Shown: one piece after another, positions 11,174-22,978 of the stretch
Layout: every line of letters starts with the position of its first letter
Numbering within the stretch: the first letter of the stretch is position 1
From: Paramarasmius palmivorus
Taxonomy: Eukaryota > Basidiomycota > Agaricomycetes > Agaricales > Marasmiaceae
NCBI GenBank assembly: GCA_037176845.1
Contig: JAYKXP010000198.1
Span: 1-64,000, forward strand
Reading direction: 5' to 3'
Length of the DNA stretch: 64,000 bases
Made by a program: the position numbers and the translations under genes
The notes under the pieces: model-generated
Database searches by the model: none
What the model saw: the letters and a program-made list of their open reading frames with translations, nothing else
Told to the model about the DNA's origin: nothing

Positions 11174-11211
11174 TATATAACAGTAGCTGATTCTCTTTTC
11201 TTTGTATATAA
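11174..11211 (+). promoter_or_regulatory. TATA-like boxes upstream of the 7-helix gene
   Basis: TATATAA occurs at 11174-11180 and again at 11205-11211. The second is 26 bases before the ATG at 11237, and a C-rich tract lies between. The positions suit a core promoter. It is a prediction from motif and position only. Confidence 0.4.
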
Positions 11212-11236
11212 CCTCCCCCCACCACAACACGAAACC

Positions 11237-12587
11237 ATGGACATCAGCAGTATACAGTACAGTCGCCACTGTGGTACGTATAAACATGGAATGAAAATTG
11301 GCGCATCTCATCCTTTTTGCAGACAAGGTCCATACTTTATGGTGAGTAAACATCCACCCTGTGCCATTGAATATGACTTACTCTTTCAAGGTATTTATAT
11401 TACGACGTTCGGTATTTGTATGCATATTCTGTGGAAGCGGAATAAAGCGTCACAGAAATACAACCTATTCGCCAAGGTTTTCCTCTTCATCCTCGTAACA
11501 ATAAATCTCTGCTCGAACACATCATCAGATATCTATGAAATGTGTAACAAGATTGAAGAGTCGGTTGATGAATGCCCTTTTCCTGGACTTGCAGTTCCGA
11601 TATCTTCTTTCCTGGGAGCCGGCTCCAGGCAAGTACCTCTACCTTTTATCTAAAGTGTCCCCTGTCCTCATTATCAAACATCATATTCTATCTTCAGCTG
11701 GATAGCGGACACTATCCTGGTAGATACAGGACGCACTCCGTTCGAGATCTTAGCTAATATTCACCAGATTTCACGATGTTACATAGTTTGGGGAAGGAAA
11801 TGGAAAGTTATCATTCTCCCCATCCTATTAACTGGTTTTCATGGTACACCATTCATTCTACCATTAATTATCTATCTCATATCTTCGACAGTTACTGCAT
11901 TTTTCATCACCACAGGCGTTATCCCTACTGTGGGGATAGTAGTCCTTGCAATGAATAACTTACTCCTGTCCTTGCTTATTGGTGCAGCATTATCTCTTCC
12001 CCTTTTGTGGTCAATCACCTTAACAAAAGCCATCAGCATTCAAAATTTTTTCAATACATCGTGAGGTGTCTCAATACGTAGGCAAAAAATCATGGAATAT
12101 GCAGAGAATCATCCTTAGCGCAACGTGAGCATCACAGTTGCCTTCAACTCTTCAGTTACTCATGTAAACTATAGACTTGAATCCGGACTCATTTATTCTG
12201 CATTCTTGATTACACTTGCTGTCTTCACGAGCGGTTTTCCTTCCTCACGTTCCGAGTGGTATCTGGAAATCATGTTAATTCTGGTTCGAGCATGGCCTTC
12301 CTGTGCCGTGAGTCATGCAAAACTATTATTTTAGAGATGCTGAATGATCTCTTTAGGGTATCACAGCATCTATTGTCATTGTTCGTGTTAGTCTCGGTAT
12401 TGCCTTCTACGACTTAAGGACCGAAATGACCACAGTCGGGGCACTGGAAGTCAATCGCCCAACCAATCTGCCGCAAAGCCAAGCAGCTGGCCTTAATCTA
12501 CAAGCACCACAACACAAATCAGACTTGAATGAAGTCATCATTATTGGACGTGGTGTCGAGTTTGAACAGTCACGAGCGTCGCAATGA
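11237..12587 (+). CDS. Seven-helix integral membrane protein (Agaricomycete family), model partial
   Basis: The reading frames give a chain of hydrophobic exons. One starts at 11391 (GIYITTFGICMHILW). The next joint is 11628 to 11698 across a GCAAGT...AG intron, giving SSWIADTIL. A GT-AG intron at 11720-11767 leads into RCYIVWGRKWKVIILPIL. Further helices follow to about 12050, then SGLIYSAFLITLAVFTSG near 12182. An intron at about 12309-12356 joins to GITASIVIVRVSLGIAF. The protein ends in a cytoplasmic tail with EVIIIGR and a stop at 12585. The order and the WIAD...RCYIVW and VRVSLG signatures match a large family of mushroom seven-helix proteins of unknown function. The first two mini-exons (11237-11273, 11323-11341) and the 12050-12160 region do not resolve in phase, so a damaged gene is possible. 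Confidence 0.6.
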
Positions 12588-13690
12588 TACTGTAACTCTC
12601 CTTTGTATCTTGTCGATAGAATCCAATCATGAAGAGTGTTTGATCACCGAGCCAAGTGGCTGGGATAGGAGTGCCTTCTATGAAAGTAAGGCGTCGACTG
12701 TGACGTTATAGTGCGGTATGAACCATAGTCAGACATTTTTGACGCGTACACATTGGGATGCGGACGTGTTATAAGTCAGTTCCAACTAAAAGGTGTAGCT
12801 CGTACCATCCATGAGTTTACGAAGAGTGACAGGGGCCGTACACGATAAATGCCAGGGGCAAGGCATGATGATGAGCGGCTTGAAGGTGGTCGGGGTTACC
12901 CAAATCAAACGTGTTCACAATGCTCAAGCACTTGATATCTCACATACTACAACCTTCACCAAGATTCGAATGACAGATCTAACTAGCATGCCTTTTAATC
13001 AACAGGACGATGCTCGCAATGATGAATGGCCACGCGCAAAATACAGAGTAGTGGACTAACTCATAGGTTGCAATACTACGTGCTGAGGATATCGCAGCTT
13101 GTCTGGGAACTGTACAGTGTCACAAAGGTTTGAAGGCTCGTTAGTCACATAACCGACAGAATGTTACTCACTCACTGTATACTTGCTAGAATGTGAATCA
13201 GAACCGAACGAAGTTATTATTGGACGTGATGTTGAGTCTGGGCAGTCACAGTCATAACAATGAGAACGTTGTATCTCAGGCTGGTAAATATAATACAATC
13301 GTGAAGAGTAATTAATAACCAAACCTTTCTACAAAAGTACGGCGCCGACTGTAGTAATGCACAAGTATCCGTGATAAGGATGTCGATGAAGCCATCAAAA
13401 ACTATGAGCGCCGACTCTCTGAACGAGAATCGATGGTGAACCTCACTCGATAGCGCCGAGACGCGAAGCATGAGGATGAAACAACCAACAATTTTCATCT
13501 TGAGGAGGTCGTCGACTCTGATAAGATCGGCCTCTTCTTCCAGCAAACGAAACTGGTCCAAGAGGTGTCTACAATGTAGGATCGATTGAATGTGGAGCTG
13601 GTTAACAGGAACGCTAGCTGAGTTATCAGACTATTGAAACCACCGCGAGGGTTGATGCTATACCATACCCGACACGTGGTTGATTATCAG
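12588..13690. other. Relic-rich spacer downstream of the 7-helix gene
   Basis: It contains a second copy of the family's tail (see 13195-13256) and a repeated 3' flank around 13317-13350. A frame at about 13376-13580 has charged, coding-like phrases such as AIKNYERRLSERES interrupted by stops. This fits decayed gene fragments. No intact gene is seen. Confidence 0.45.
13195..13256 (+). pseudogene. Tail fragment of the 7-helix family
   Basis: It encodes SEPNEVIIGRDVESGQSQS followed by a stop, nearly the same C-terminus as the gene ending at 12587 and the relic ending at 19307. The 3' flank (CAAACCTTTCTACAAAAGTA near 13320) is shared with 19353. Confidence 0.65.
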
Positions 13691-16060
13691 GCACGTTGAT
13701 GACGCAAGCACTAGTTTTTGAACCAAAACATTGCTCAACAGACTTTATCCAAGCCTTAAGGTAAGTTTTTTTCATCTTCTTTCTGTTCACCTTCTCAATT
13801 ATCGTCCAGCTTTTGAACTGAAAACGCGTATCTCGTCAACAAGCTCCCGACGACAATTCCATCCTCGAGTAACTATGGGACCAACCATCCATTTCAGGCC
13901 GACTCCATGATCGACTTCAGCTCGCAGTTTGAAAGGCTGCTCACTCTCGCAGCTCCAGCGCCAGCTCGTGGGTCGTTGTAATGGATTGAATCGCACGGTG
14001 AGTGGTGACATGTTTTCTTCGGCCCATTGCTAATACGCTACGATGTCCTAGGGCAGTGCACAACAAGGAGCCCAGATATGGACGTCCTCTTCCTGATTTG
14101 CCTATGTCTCCCATTCACCACACTTCCTCATCTCCTCACGTTGTCAAGGTTATATTAGGCACCCAGAAGAAGCTTTCTGTAACCCCAGAGAATTGAATCT
14201 CATCGTGAGTGGTTGCCTGTTCCCTTTGTCCTTGTCTCCTAAAGTATGGTGTTCTATGGTGGCAAGCGATAAGAAGATCAACTGTGGAATCCTCGTCTAC
14301 CATCATCGTTGACCTCGCTTCCTCCATTCGCTCAAGCAGCCCCACGGAATCCCCAGCTCACAATTGGCTCGTTCCTCATGCTCACCCACACGAATACCCA
14401 CAGCCCTAAGAAGAAAACAAGGAGTCGAAGGTATTGGGTCATATCCAGACTTTTGAGGTATGTGGCTATTGGGATGTGTTCCTCTCAGTCTCTTATGCAT
14501 TGTTCATAGCCTCCACAATCTCCATTCAAGTCATCCTGTCCTCACCGCAAACCAATAATCAGTATCCAGCCCAAACATCAGATTCGGCAAGCTGGCAAAT
14601 GACAACTCAAATCGTCAATCTTATTCCTTGACATCCGCCCCTTCGCCTCAACGACCTGCCATCCTCCAAACTTTATCTCGTGTGCACGTTGAATCCGCCC
14701 GTGTCATGCCCAAACCCAAACGTGGGTGAGTGCTCACGTGTATTTCCCTCCCTTGTATGATGACTTACGTTCCGATCACGTGCAGATACAAACCACTTCT
14801 TGCACCCCCTTCCCCCCACTACCCCAGGAGTGCTTTGTGTACCCTCTCATTTGGTGTTTGATGGGGCTTGGAAGGAAGGAAAGGGGTGTACAAAGAGATG
14901 ACGGGATTGCTTCCTCGTGTCTTCACATCACGCGTTGTTCCTCCTTTACCATCGATATGTGAATATCCTTAGACCTGCACCGAAAGAGGGGGTATACCTT
15001 TCGCATGTCTCGGGGTTCACGCGTTCACGACATCTCTATTTATACAGCCTGGGAGTGGTCCACATTACGTGCTTTTCGGTGCTTGGGTGCTATAGTGTAG
15101 TGGTCATCGCTCGGGATTCTGATGGACGAGTTCCCCAAGTTACCTTCCCGAAACCCAGGTTCGAATCCTGATAGCACCCACTATAATAGCTGCATTGGTT
15201 TCCTTTTATCATGATTGAATAACCATTGCTTCCCCCAGCCTTCTTTGCCCGTGCGATGGCTCTCCATCCATTCAACCTGACGTTATCGGTGATCAAGATG
15301 GATAGTGACTAGTGATTCGCCGCGCATGTGCGTCAGGAGAATAGGTACTTTCCTGAAGAACTTGTGAGTGAGTACCCATTCAGGCCCAAGTCTAGTTTTT
15401 GGCAAGTTTCTTCAATTCACTCTTTATAAGTGACAATGTTTTCAGTTTTTGTCCATTGATCACCAAACAAGGATCGGATTTTTTCGTTGCATGTTGTTCA
15501 TTGTTAACCTTCTCGTTCCTCATGGGCATTTACACTTCCGGGATCTCCGGCTTCTCGGTCCGGCGCTCGTTCAACATCTAGAATATACACTCGGCCCGTA
15601 GGGATATGCAAGGATATGCATGGCATAGGTTCAGCTTCAATTGTGATCCGAGTTTACACGACATACCCATGGGCATTGGACTCCGGTCATCACGCAGGAA
15701 TATCCTTCTTCCGAGCCAAAACGCTCGCCGCACACCAGCGCACACCCTATTAGCATTCCAATTCTATATCGGGTGGAATAGTCACATTTGAAATTGGTGA
15801 GACCCTTAATCGCAGCACATCTCTCTTTCATTTTAGTTTGTTGGTCAATTAACTAGTAGAAACACCTAGTTCCTGCTCTCTTGAGGAGGTTCTGTTATGA
15901 CCCTAAATGCAGGAGACTTCTCCAGAGATTGGGTTGGTATCGGTGTTTACACCCCAGCATCCTTACCGGAACATCGTACCTCTGATAATCTACATCCCAA
16001 TTCCTACCATTCCGCTGTCCATTTTGCGAGTTGGTCCACGTTATCTCCCGGGAATGGTAA
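13690..16060. repeat. Duplicated block B (copy of block A)
   Basis: Similarity to 5.98-7.44 plus 10.38-10.75 kb runs in the same order: GATGACGCAAGC word, GGTAAGTTTTT segment, CGTCAACAAGCTCCC segment, tRNA-Gln, TATCGGTGATCAAGA (7379, 15283), ATCACC.A...GGATCGG (10498, 15459), ACGTTATCTCCCG (10736, 16037). The part at 14430-14780 also resembles 20810-21150 (block C), for example CCAGACTTTT and CTCCCTTGTAT versus CTCCTTGTAT. No protein gene is supported inside. Confidence 0.55.
15086..15178 (+). tRNA. tRNA-Gln(CUG) with intron
   Basis: Acceptor strands GGTGCTA (15086-15092) and TAGCACC (15172-15178) pair fully. The anticodon stem CGGGA/TCCCG is perfect around the loop TTCTGA, giving anticodon CTG, with an intron of about 22 nt after position 37. 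The T-arm has one mismatch (C-A) at its base, around TTCGAAT. The tRNA starts directly after TT in the plus strand. The T-stem mismatch leaves some doubt about function, but this is the more complete of the two copies. Confidence 0.75.
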
Positions 16061-16360
16061 TACTCTGTATCATGCTAATGTTGGCAGTCTGTCAGTTCTG
16101 GTAGCCAAACTTATTGAATATTGTCTCCTTTCACACTTTATGAGGAATCTCTTCCTGAATCCCCTGCGGCATTGTTCAGTGTGCATTGTGCAGCCTCTTC
16201 TCTCGACGTCCGAAGTTATCGGTTAAGCCGATGAGACCACTGGACATCTAATGGCGACAGGTAACGGTGTACTGAGGGTAAATTGATATATACCCAATTA
16301 AACGAGCTGACGAAGGATACAAGCAGATTCAGGCTATACGGGGCTAAGCCCGAGACATCT

Positions 16361-16368
16361 TATAAGAT
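16361..16368 (+). promoter_or_regulatory. TATA-like box upstream of the SDR gene
   Basis: TATAAGAT lies 60 bases before the start codon at 16428. Motif and distance only. Confidence 0.35.
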
Positions 16369-16427
16369 GGCAGGTATGACAGTGATTCGCTATCTTAACC
16401 CTACAAGGATCTTTTATCACACAAACT

Positions 16428-17326
16428 ATGTCCGCAACTGACTTCTACAAGAAGGTCGTCCTCATCACTGGCGCTAACGGTGGAATTGGATTCAAATTAG
16501 TCCGACTGCTCGCAGAGAAGGGCCACAAGGTGTATCTCGGTTCCAGAACACTAATGGCAGGAAAGGAAGCTGAGTATGTCTATTTTTGCCCGAGTTTCCG
16601 TGCAACTTTGACTTGGATGATCCTACAGGGAACGTTTGCAAAATGAATTCAGTTTAAAAGCGACTTTTGTCCACCTTGATCTTGCAGACAGTGCAACCAT
16701 CAAAGCTGCAAGGGATCTGATTGAGGAGGCTGAAGGCCGTCTCGACATTCTTGTCAATAACGCAGGCTAGTTTGTTCACATGTTCTCCTCGATCATGATA
16801 CTCATTCATTACAAACTACAGCCAACAGTGATCCCAAGGAATATGTTAAAGTCTTCAACACAAACTTCTTCGGTCTCGTCGAATGCACAAATACATTCAT
16901 TCCCCTCATTTGCAAAGCTAAACCTGGCTACGGTGCCGTCGTTGATGTTACAGCTGGGCTTGGATCCAACAGCCTGCAAGCGTCCTCGGATGCACTAAGG
17001 GCATTCCTCGATGCAAACCCATATAGTGCATCAAAGGCCGCAGTCAACTCATACACTATTAGGTTGGCGCATGAATTGAGAGATGAAAAGATTAGGGTCA
17101 ACTGCGTCTGTCCCGGAGTGGTTTCCACGAAAATTAACGGATATCCAGAAGGTGGAAAGACGCCTCGAGCAGGAGCACAGTTGTTGGAGCCTTGGGTGCT
17201 GTTAGGCCCTGAGGATGATGATAAGACGTGTAGGTTCTTTGTATATGTTATATCGAGTAAAAATGCTAAGCTACTTATCTGCTTTCAGGCAAATATTACA
17301 GCGATGGGTCTCCGATGAGCTGGTAA
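16428..17326 (+). CDS. Short-chain dehydrogenase/reductase (classical SDR)
   Basis: Four exons join in phase: 16428-16573, 16629-16765, 16822-17229, 17289-17326 (242 aa, usual SDR length). The protein starts with a Rossmann fold: the NAD(P)-binding TGANGGIG is at residues 14-21 and the acidic-strand motif HLDLAD near 70. NNA lies near 92, a Ser near 145 could be catalytic, and YSASK is at about 162-166 with the catalytic Tyr and Lys. This points to an NAD(P)H-dependent reductase of a carbonyl or alcohol substrate; the substrate cannot be read from sequence. The second intron (16766-16821) begins GCTAGT rather than GT, and splicing there turns the usual NNAG into NNAA. That may be a GC-AG intron or a mutated donor. 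No metabolic gene cluster is seen around it. Confidence 0.85.
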
Positions 17327-17930
17327 TGGACATTCGGAGAACAGGAGTGCTGGATAGACATGAATAAACAAAGAGTGTAATGCAGTCCTCTGGAAAAGGT
17401 CAGACCGGAAACATGTATAGCTGTTGGTGTCGAGTTGGCTGCGAGAGATGTGCTGCAATGCATATATTGCCAGATTGGGTTAAGGCGATCATTAGCGGTG
17501 AACCGTGCTGGAAGGACCCTCTAGATAGCACCCAATAGGTAAGATACCATTGAGACCTACCGTGAGATCACATGCAGAAATGCTGCAGGTCAATGGTTCC
17601 GTGTAGTAGCAGTTTTTTTGACTGGAATAGAGCCACGACAGTGTGCTCCTCCGTTGTAAAGCAGACACAACGACGCCTATCCATTGGGTATGTACGCTAC
17701 CTCTTTGACTAATGGTGATGAGCTTCTAACAAGCTGGTTCGCCACACTATCAGCGGTCGTCAAGGTTCTTGATCCATTGTTACCGACTATACAGCAATGA
17801 GCCCTACAAATCATCGGGATCATCCAATGTGGATACTGCGAATGTAATCTGAACACCGCCATTCAAAGTTTTTGATGAACTGGGTATGGTTGCTTTTCCT
17901 TCCTTCCTTCCCTCTTCCCTTGCCATATCT
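17327..17930. other. Intergenic, nothing recognised
   Basis: Only short overlapping frames. No repeat or RNA gene recognised. Confidence 0.5.
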
Positions 17931-17931
17931 C

Positions 17932-18675
17932 ATGGACAACACTATGAAAAGCACGAGAGCTGCGGGACCAGCTTGCATCAGCTCAGACGATACTCTAACA
18001 AATCAGTCCGAATATCTACCCAAACACGAATCTGACCACCAAATTATCCACGTGCCTACACCCCGCAAACGGCAGCTCGACCCTAGCTCGAACAGACAGC
18101 CTCATTCCTTCTTCATTACGCTATGTCTCCTTGTTCTTATCGGAACAAACCCAACACGACTAAGAGCGTACTTGAATTCGGATGATACGAGTACATGGGA
18201 TGCTTTCATACAAGGATTGATCAGACGTTGGCAAACACTGGGTATTTTTACCGGATTACTCCTCTCCGCTACAACAACAATGCTGTTTTCGGACAGAGTG
18301 TCGGGGGCTTCATATGTCGCAACACTGGCTTCGATGTGCGCAGCAATAATTTCTATCGCATTTGGGACAGGACTTTCGTTTGTGTTCACAGACGTAACAG
18401 CCGAAGAGTTCAAGGTGCGTGACTATCACTCTTAATCTTGGATGAGTCCTCATTCGAGACGTGAGCAATAGGTTCTAGCGGATCACACCTTGCATATGGT
18501 ACTCCTATTATCCATCCCAAATTTGTTTGCGATGGGGTCGATGCTGTCACTGTACATCTCTATCACTATCTTTGCTTGGACCTTTGACACAGATGGGATT
18601 GCTGATCTCCTAGCAAAGATAGGCACTACTGCCGCCGGCGTAGTTTTATTTGCATTGATTGCATATGCTACTTGA
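17932..18675 (+). CDS. Small multi-span membrane protein, unknown family
   Basis: Two exons, 17932-18414 and 18472-18675, join in phase across a 57-nt GT-AG intron (228 aa). The N-terminal 58 residues are polar with many Ser/Asp. They are followed by about five hydrophobic stretches: residues 59-74 (FFITLCLLVLIG), about 104-123, 127-150, 170-198 and the C-terminal 20. The protein ends within the last helix. The frame stays open upstream to an ATG at 17872, so the start is uncertain; 17932 was taken because the intervening residues are Pro/Phe-rich and uncharacteristic. No enzyme motif is visible. It lies between the SDR gene and a seven-helix relic with no evident functional link. Confidence 0.6.
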
Positions 18676-18965
18676 TTATTGGACATTGTCAGGGCTGAAG
18701 TCGGACAAAGAAGGAGGAAAAAAGGTGACGGACTAGTAACTGAGGTTTTGGGAAGACCTTGAAGGGTATCGATACTAGTATACCACAATGCTCAACTATG
18801 GAACATAGCTTTCCGTGCATCGGGAGTTATTAGATACATTACTACACACTAATTGATACAAAGTGAGAGTGATTTGTAGCCCACTACACTACAAAATCAT
18901 CCCAACCTCACAACGCCCTATTCAGGTTCGATAAGAGGAAACGCTAATGGAGCGTTCCCACCCAC

Positions 18966-19307
18966 AGACTTGGCTCTGGACTCATTTATTCTGCATTCCT
19001 CATAACAATTCCTATCCTTATGAGCAACGGTAGTTCCTCGCCTCTCCAGTGGAAGTACAGAATCATGGCATGCTGAATGCTTTCTTTAGGGTATCATAGA
19101 TCCATCGTCATTGTTCGTGTTAGCCTCGGTATTGCCTTCAACGACTTGAGGACCAAAATAATCACAGTCTGGGCGCTTCAAATGGATTGTCAACAAAGTC
19201 CTTCGAAAACCCAAGCAGCCGATCTTAATAAAAGAGTAGACGAATCAGACCCGAACAAAGTTATCATTATTGGACGTGATATTGAGTCCAGGCGGTCACA
19301 CCCATAA
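18966..19307 (+). pseudogene. 5'-truncated copy of the 7-helix gene
   Basis: The last two exons of the family are recognisable. One encodes SGLIYSAFLIT (near 18975) and the other, after a splice-like CTTTAGG at 19086, encodes SIVIVRVSLGIAFNDLRTK and the tail NKVIIIGRDIESR up to a stop at 19305-19307. A TGA interrupts the first exon near 19071 and the upstream helices are absent. The 3' flank matches that of the tail fragment at 13.2 kb, so a longer segment was duplicated. Confidence 0.7.
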
Positions 19308-19309
19308 CA

Positions 19310-20540
19310 ATGATACCTTTGTATATTGTTGATATAATCCAATCGTGAATGTACCAAACCTTTCTGCAAAAGTACGGCGCCGACTGTAGTGCCATGTTAA
19401 GCCCGTGAGTAGACCTCGCGCATCATTGAGAGTTGAGGCGGCTCATCAGCTTCCTGGATCTTGGATCGATCAATCAATTCTGGAGGATCCAATAGCTAGT
19501 ACTCGCCGAAACGGAACTAGCGAACGTCGGGCCTCGCAAATTTGTATCTTACTCCTTACTTATCAACCTTATCCACCGCGTCAAACTGCACGTTTTCGTC
19601 AGATGACAACGGATGTTGAGTGACTCAGAGAGGCGCAGTCCAGAATTGCAAGTTGGAACCTTGAACGGATTTTCATCGTTACTTGATGGGAGTTGCAGAT
19701 CAAAAGCACCTGCAAGCTGCCCCATGGCCTATACCCATGTATCCTCGACAACACATTCTCTTTATCGTATACCTTGACGCTTTTTGTAAGCGGCAATCGA
19801 TGATGGAATCACTCACTGAGTAGCGTCGTGTTGACCAAGAAATCGTTCGAAGAACTTGATCTTTTCTGCGTACTTTAAAAATGGTTCGTCGAGTCGGAGA
19901 AAGCACGGCTACGCAAGTAGTTCACGTTGGCCCGGCTGTGACAGTGATGCTCCTTCAAACTTAGTTTGATTATGGGAAGGATCATCGATGTCTTAATACC
20001 GTTCTCTTAAGACAGAGACTGCCTTGTGTCCGAGGGCCAGATGAAATAGGCGATAGACCCATGGCTGCGGAAACGGTTGACGTTCGCAAGCTAAACTTCG
20101 AGGATGTTTGGATGCTACAACACAATAAGATGTAAACAACGGTGACACGCGCCTGATAATCTCTATCCCCACATAAATTCCTCCCCAAAAGCAAGCTCAA
20201 CCGAGAAAAATATTGGCGTGAAGCCCTCGCGAGATGTTGGCACAATCGCTAGTCTATATTCACTCGGTACCTAGGATGTGAGAGGGATGAGGGGATCGAC
20301 GTCCGGAAGTGGTGTTGGGTGTCGAGGCCTGATCTGGGTTGAACGTTTGACTAGGAACGATGAATGAGAACACAAAATGCAGAATGAAAACAAAAGCTCA
20401 CTTCATCCAAACTCATTCCACATGCAAACTGTTCATCGCCACATTCTAACATACCTGCCTGTGGAGAAGCAGGCAGAGCGATGATGGACGTGGCAATTCA
20501 AAAATCAACCGCACTTGCATCATCAACTGTGCCTGACAAC
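19310..20540. other. Intergenic, relic-like, no gene
   Basis: No domain or consistent exon structure was found. Apart from the shared 3' flank of the 7-helix copies (19350-19395) nothing was recognised. Confidence 0.4.
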
Positions 20541-21152
20541 TCACGTGGCATCAAGTGGATGACGCAAGCGCTCCTTTGTTGATTTTGAACATGAACATGG
20601 TCGTTCGCTCTTCATTGCTATCACATCGCAAAGAACCTCCAACGCGCCCTCGACACACCTCTTCTTCAAGTCCCAGAAGCGCTAGTCAAGGAAGGCTACC
20701 TTTTTCAGGTCAAATATACCGCTGTCGTCAGCTCCTCACCATCGGATAGTTCCTCAAGATCTCAAACAAAATGAATGTTGATCTACGAAGAGAACTGTGA
20801 GTAGGTACCGGGTCGAACCCAGACTTTTCAAGGAAGTTACTATTGGGATACAGTTTGTTTCCCTCAATGTATCACTCCCCAAAACCGCTGCTCAGGTTTG
20901 ACTTCCATGTTCCTTGTTCCTATTTAACAGTAACCACATCAAATGTTATGTAATTACTAATCCCGTGAACCGCACATCCATCTCTTCGACCCCTCACCCA
21001 AGTCATAAAATTTTACGCCCGTTGCACAGCTTAGTAACACTCCCTATGCATGACTCCGCCGGTGTCATACCCGGACCGAAATTAACGTCTTCATGGAAGT
21101 GGGTCAGTGCTCAGACTCACGTATATGTACCCCTCCTTGTATAACAGCTTAC
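20540..21152. repeat. Duplicated block C, partial copy of block B
   Basis: It shares GATGACGCAAGCGCT (20549; compare 5990) and, at 20810-21150, the order of words seen at 14430-14770: CCAGACTTTT, CTATTGGGAT, CCGCC.GTGTCAT, GTCAGTGCTCA, CCTCCTTGTAT. The similarity stops exactly at the transposon inserted at 21155. Confidence 0.45.
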
Positions 21153-21154
21153 TA

Positions 21155-22914
21155 TACCGTTCAAAACGCTCAAAAAATATTTTGAGTGTATACATACAAC
21201 GGACATACAAATATACATATACATTTTTGCCGAAAGCTCATACACACATATATGGTGGGATACATACAGATCCTTGTTACATGTGCACACACACTAAATT
21301 GGAGGTTTTCAGATCAGACTTTTACGCAGGGATAAATCATAACAGGTTGGATTTCCAGACTATCCATAAAACTTGTGTATTATTTTAGCTTATATATAGA
21401 CAAAGTAGTATTGGATAATTAGGTCAAGAGTAATGATAACTAACAGGTCCTAGGCTGAGTGAGGTTGAGTACAAGCAAAAATGGAATCAGCTATGGGTAA
21501 TTACAGGTACAGGCTAATAGTAAGTTAGAACTAGTGCGGATGAAACTGTAAAGTCAATGGGAAATATCGAGTGATAAAGTGTAGTCCGGCATGGAGACAA
21601 CCGTGAATGACGGCTGGCTGGAGAGATGATGGGAAGACTTTGGGCAGACAGAGTGTGGAGGGAGACGGTGAATCGTTGAGGGGCATTGTATGTCGAGAGA
21701 CGTCATCAGAGGTTAAGGAAAGTGTTAAGAAAATCATTGAAAGGTGTTGAGGGGTTGTCGAGGCTGCAAGATGTGTTGAGGGAGTCGAAGGGAGTCGAAG
21801 GGAGTGCTAGATGATGAAGTCAAGGGCGCGTGAGAATTCCTGATGAGCTGGTGGCGCCGTAAACCTTGAGCGCTCCGCGCGGCTTGTCACGGCCCGTAAC
21901 TGTGACATAAAAAAATACTCGGTCCAGGATTGTACAGCGCGCTGTAAACGTGCCTCAGAAGCTCAGAGCTCGGTCAGTCCAAGGTGAAAAACCAAGGCAC
22001 TTAGGAAAAGCTAAGCGCCTCATTGGCGCCGGAGCTGAAGACAAGCTTCAGCCTTCCGTAAAGCTTGTATCACACTTCACCAAATTTTATTGATTGAATA
22101 GCTCTCAATACTTTAAATCTTAGGACTTGAATAATAGTGTAGGAGTATTACTAGTATCGGCAATGCTGAAGAAATGGGTACTTAATGTTGGCTGAGGATT
22201 ATTACGTCACAACCTAGGTACCAGACGGATTCCACGCCGCGCAGAGTGCTCAAGGTTTACGGCGCCGCCAGCTCATCAGGAATTCTCACGCGCCCTTGAC
22301 TTCTTCCCCCATCATCTAGCACTCCCTTCGACTCCCTTTGACTCCCTCAACACATCTCGCAGCCTCGACAACCCCTCAGCACCTTTCAATGATCTTCTCA
22401 ACACTTTCCTTAACCCCTGACGATGTCTCTCAACATACCCCAACAATTCACTATCTCCCATGACACTGATTCCAAGCAAAGTAATTCCATCTCTATGTCA
22501 TGCTACAACCATTGGTGCCCTTTTGGTTTAGCAAGAATCATGTTCCACTGATGCTATAGTTTCGTGCCCACACAGGACTCGCTATTTGCCCATTGATTTC
22601 GACTCGTAGTTTATTGTCATTTTTACTCTACTTAAGCATGCCTGTTAGCTACCATTAATCTAATCATGCAATATCACCCTGTATTTGATAAGATATTTGA
22701 TGGGTTATACCGACATCTGGAAACCTGACCTGATCTTTGCGTGAAAACGTATACATTCTGAATTTCAGACCAGAATTTGTGTGTGTGCGTATCATTGGCA
22801 CGGAGATGTACTAATGTATGTATTCCGTTTCGGCAAAAATGATATGTATGTGTATACTCGCATGTCCATTGTATGTATACACTCAAAAATATTTTTTGAG
22901 TGTTTTGAACGGTA
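21155..22914. mobile_element. Non-autonomous TIR DNA transposon, TA target site
   Basis: The ends are inverted repeats of about 150-170 bp starting TACCGTTCAAAAC, flanked on both sides by TA (21153-21154 and 22915-22916). This is the target preference of Tc1/mariner-type elements. Each end contains a palindrome of the form CTCAAAAAATATTTTGAG and a shared TTTTTGCCGAAA segment. No transposase ORF is present in the 1760 bp. The middle holds a second, unrelated pair of inverted arms (21660-22460), so one element may be nested in another. Confidence 0.75.
21660..22460. mobile_element. Inner inverted-repeat element nested in the TIR transposon
   Basis: Two arms of about 220-230 bp, 21660-21893 and 22237-22460, are reverse complements at high identity, separated by about 345 bp. 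Shared words include GGGCGCGTGAGAATTCCTGA and ACGGCGCC plus its flank. The left arm also has GGGAGTCGAA repeated in tandem near 21780. No ORF is seen, and target duplications were not resolved. Confidence 0.6.
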
Positions 22915-22916
22915 TA

Positions 22917-22978
22917 CTGGGATATTTTATTCAGCATTTTTGATTGTCATTGCTTGCGTCGAGTTTATTGTGTATCGC
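22917..22978 (+). pseudogene. Exon fragment of a 7-helix gene, cut by the LTR element
   Basis: Between the TIR transposon and the LTR retrotransposon a 62-bp island encodes GIFYSAFLIVIACVEF, matching SGLIYSAFLITLAVF of the gene near 12182 and the relic near 18975. The next exon of the same family appears on the far side of the LTR element at 40016. The two insertions therefore appear to have cut one gene copy. Confidence 0.55.

Noticed and set aside
18102..18413. Antisense open frame of 103 codons
   Set aside because: It is the shadow of the spliced membrane protein on the other strand, with no family signature.
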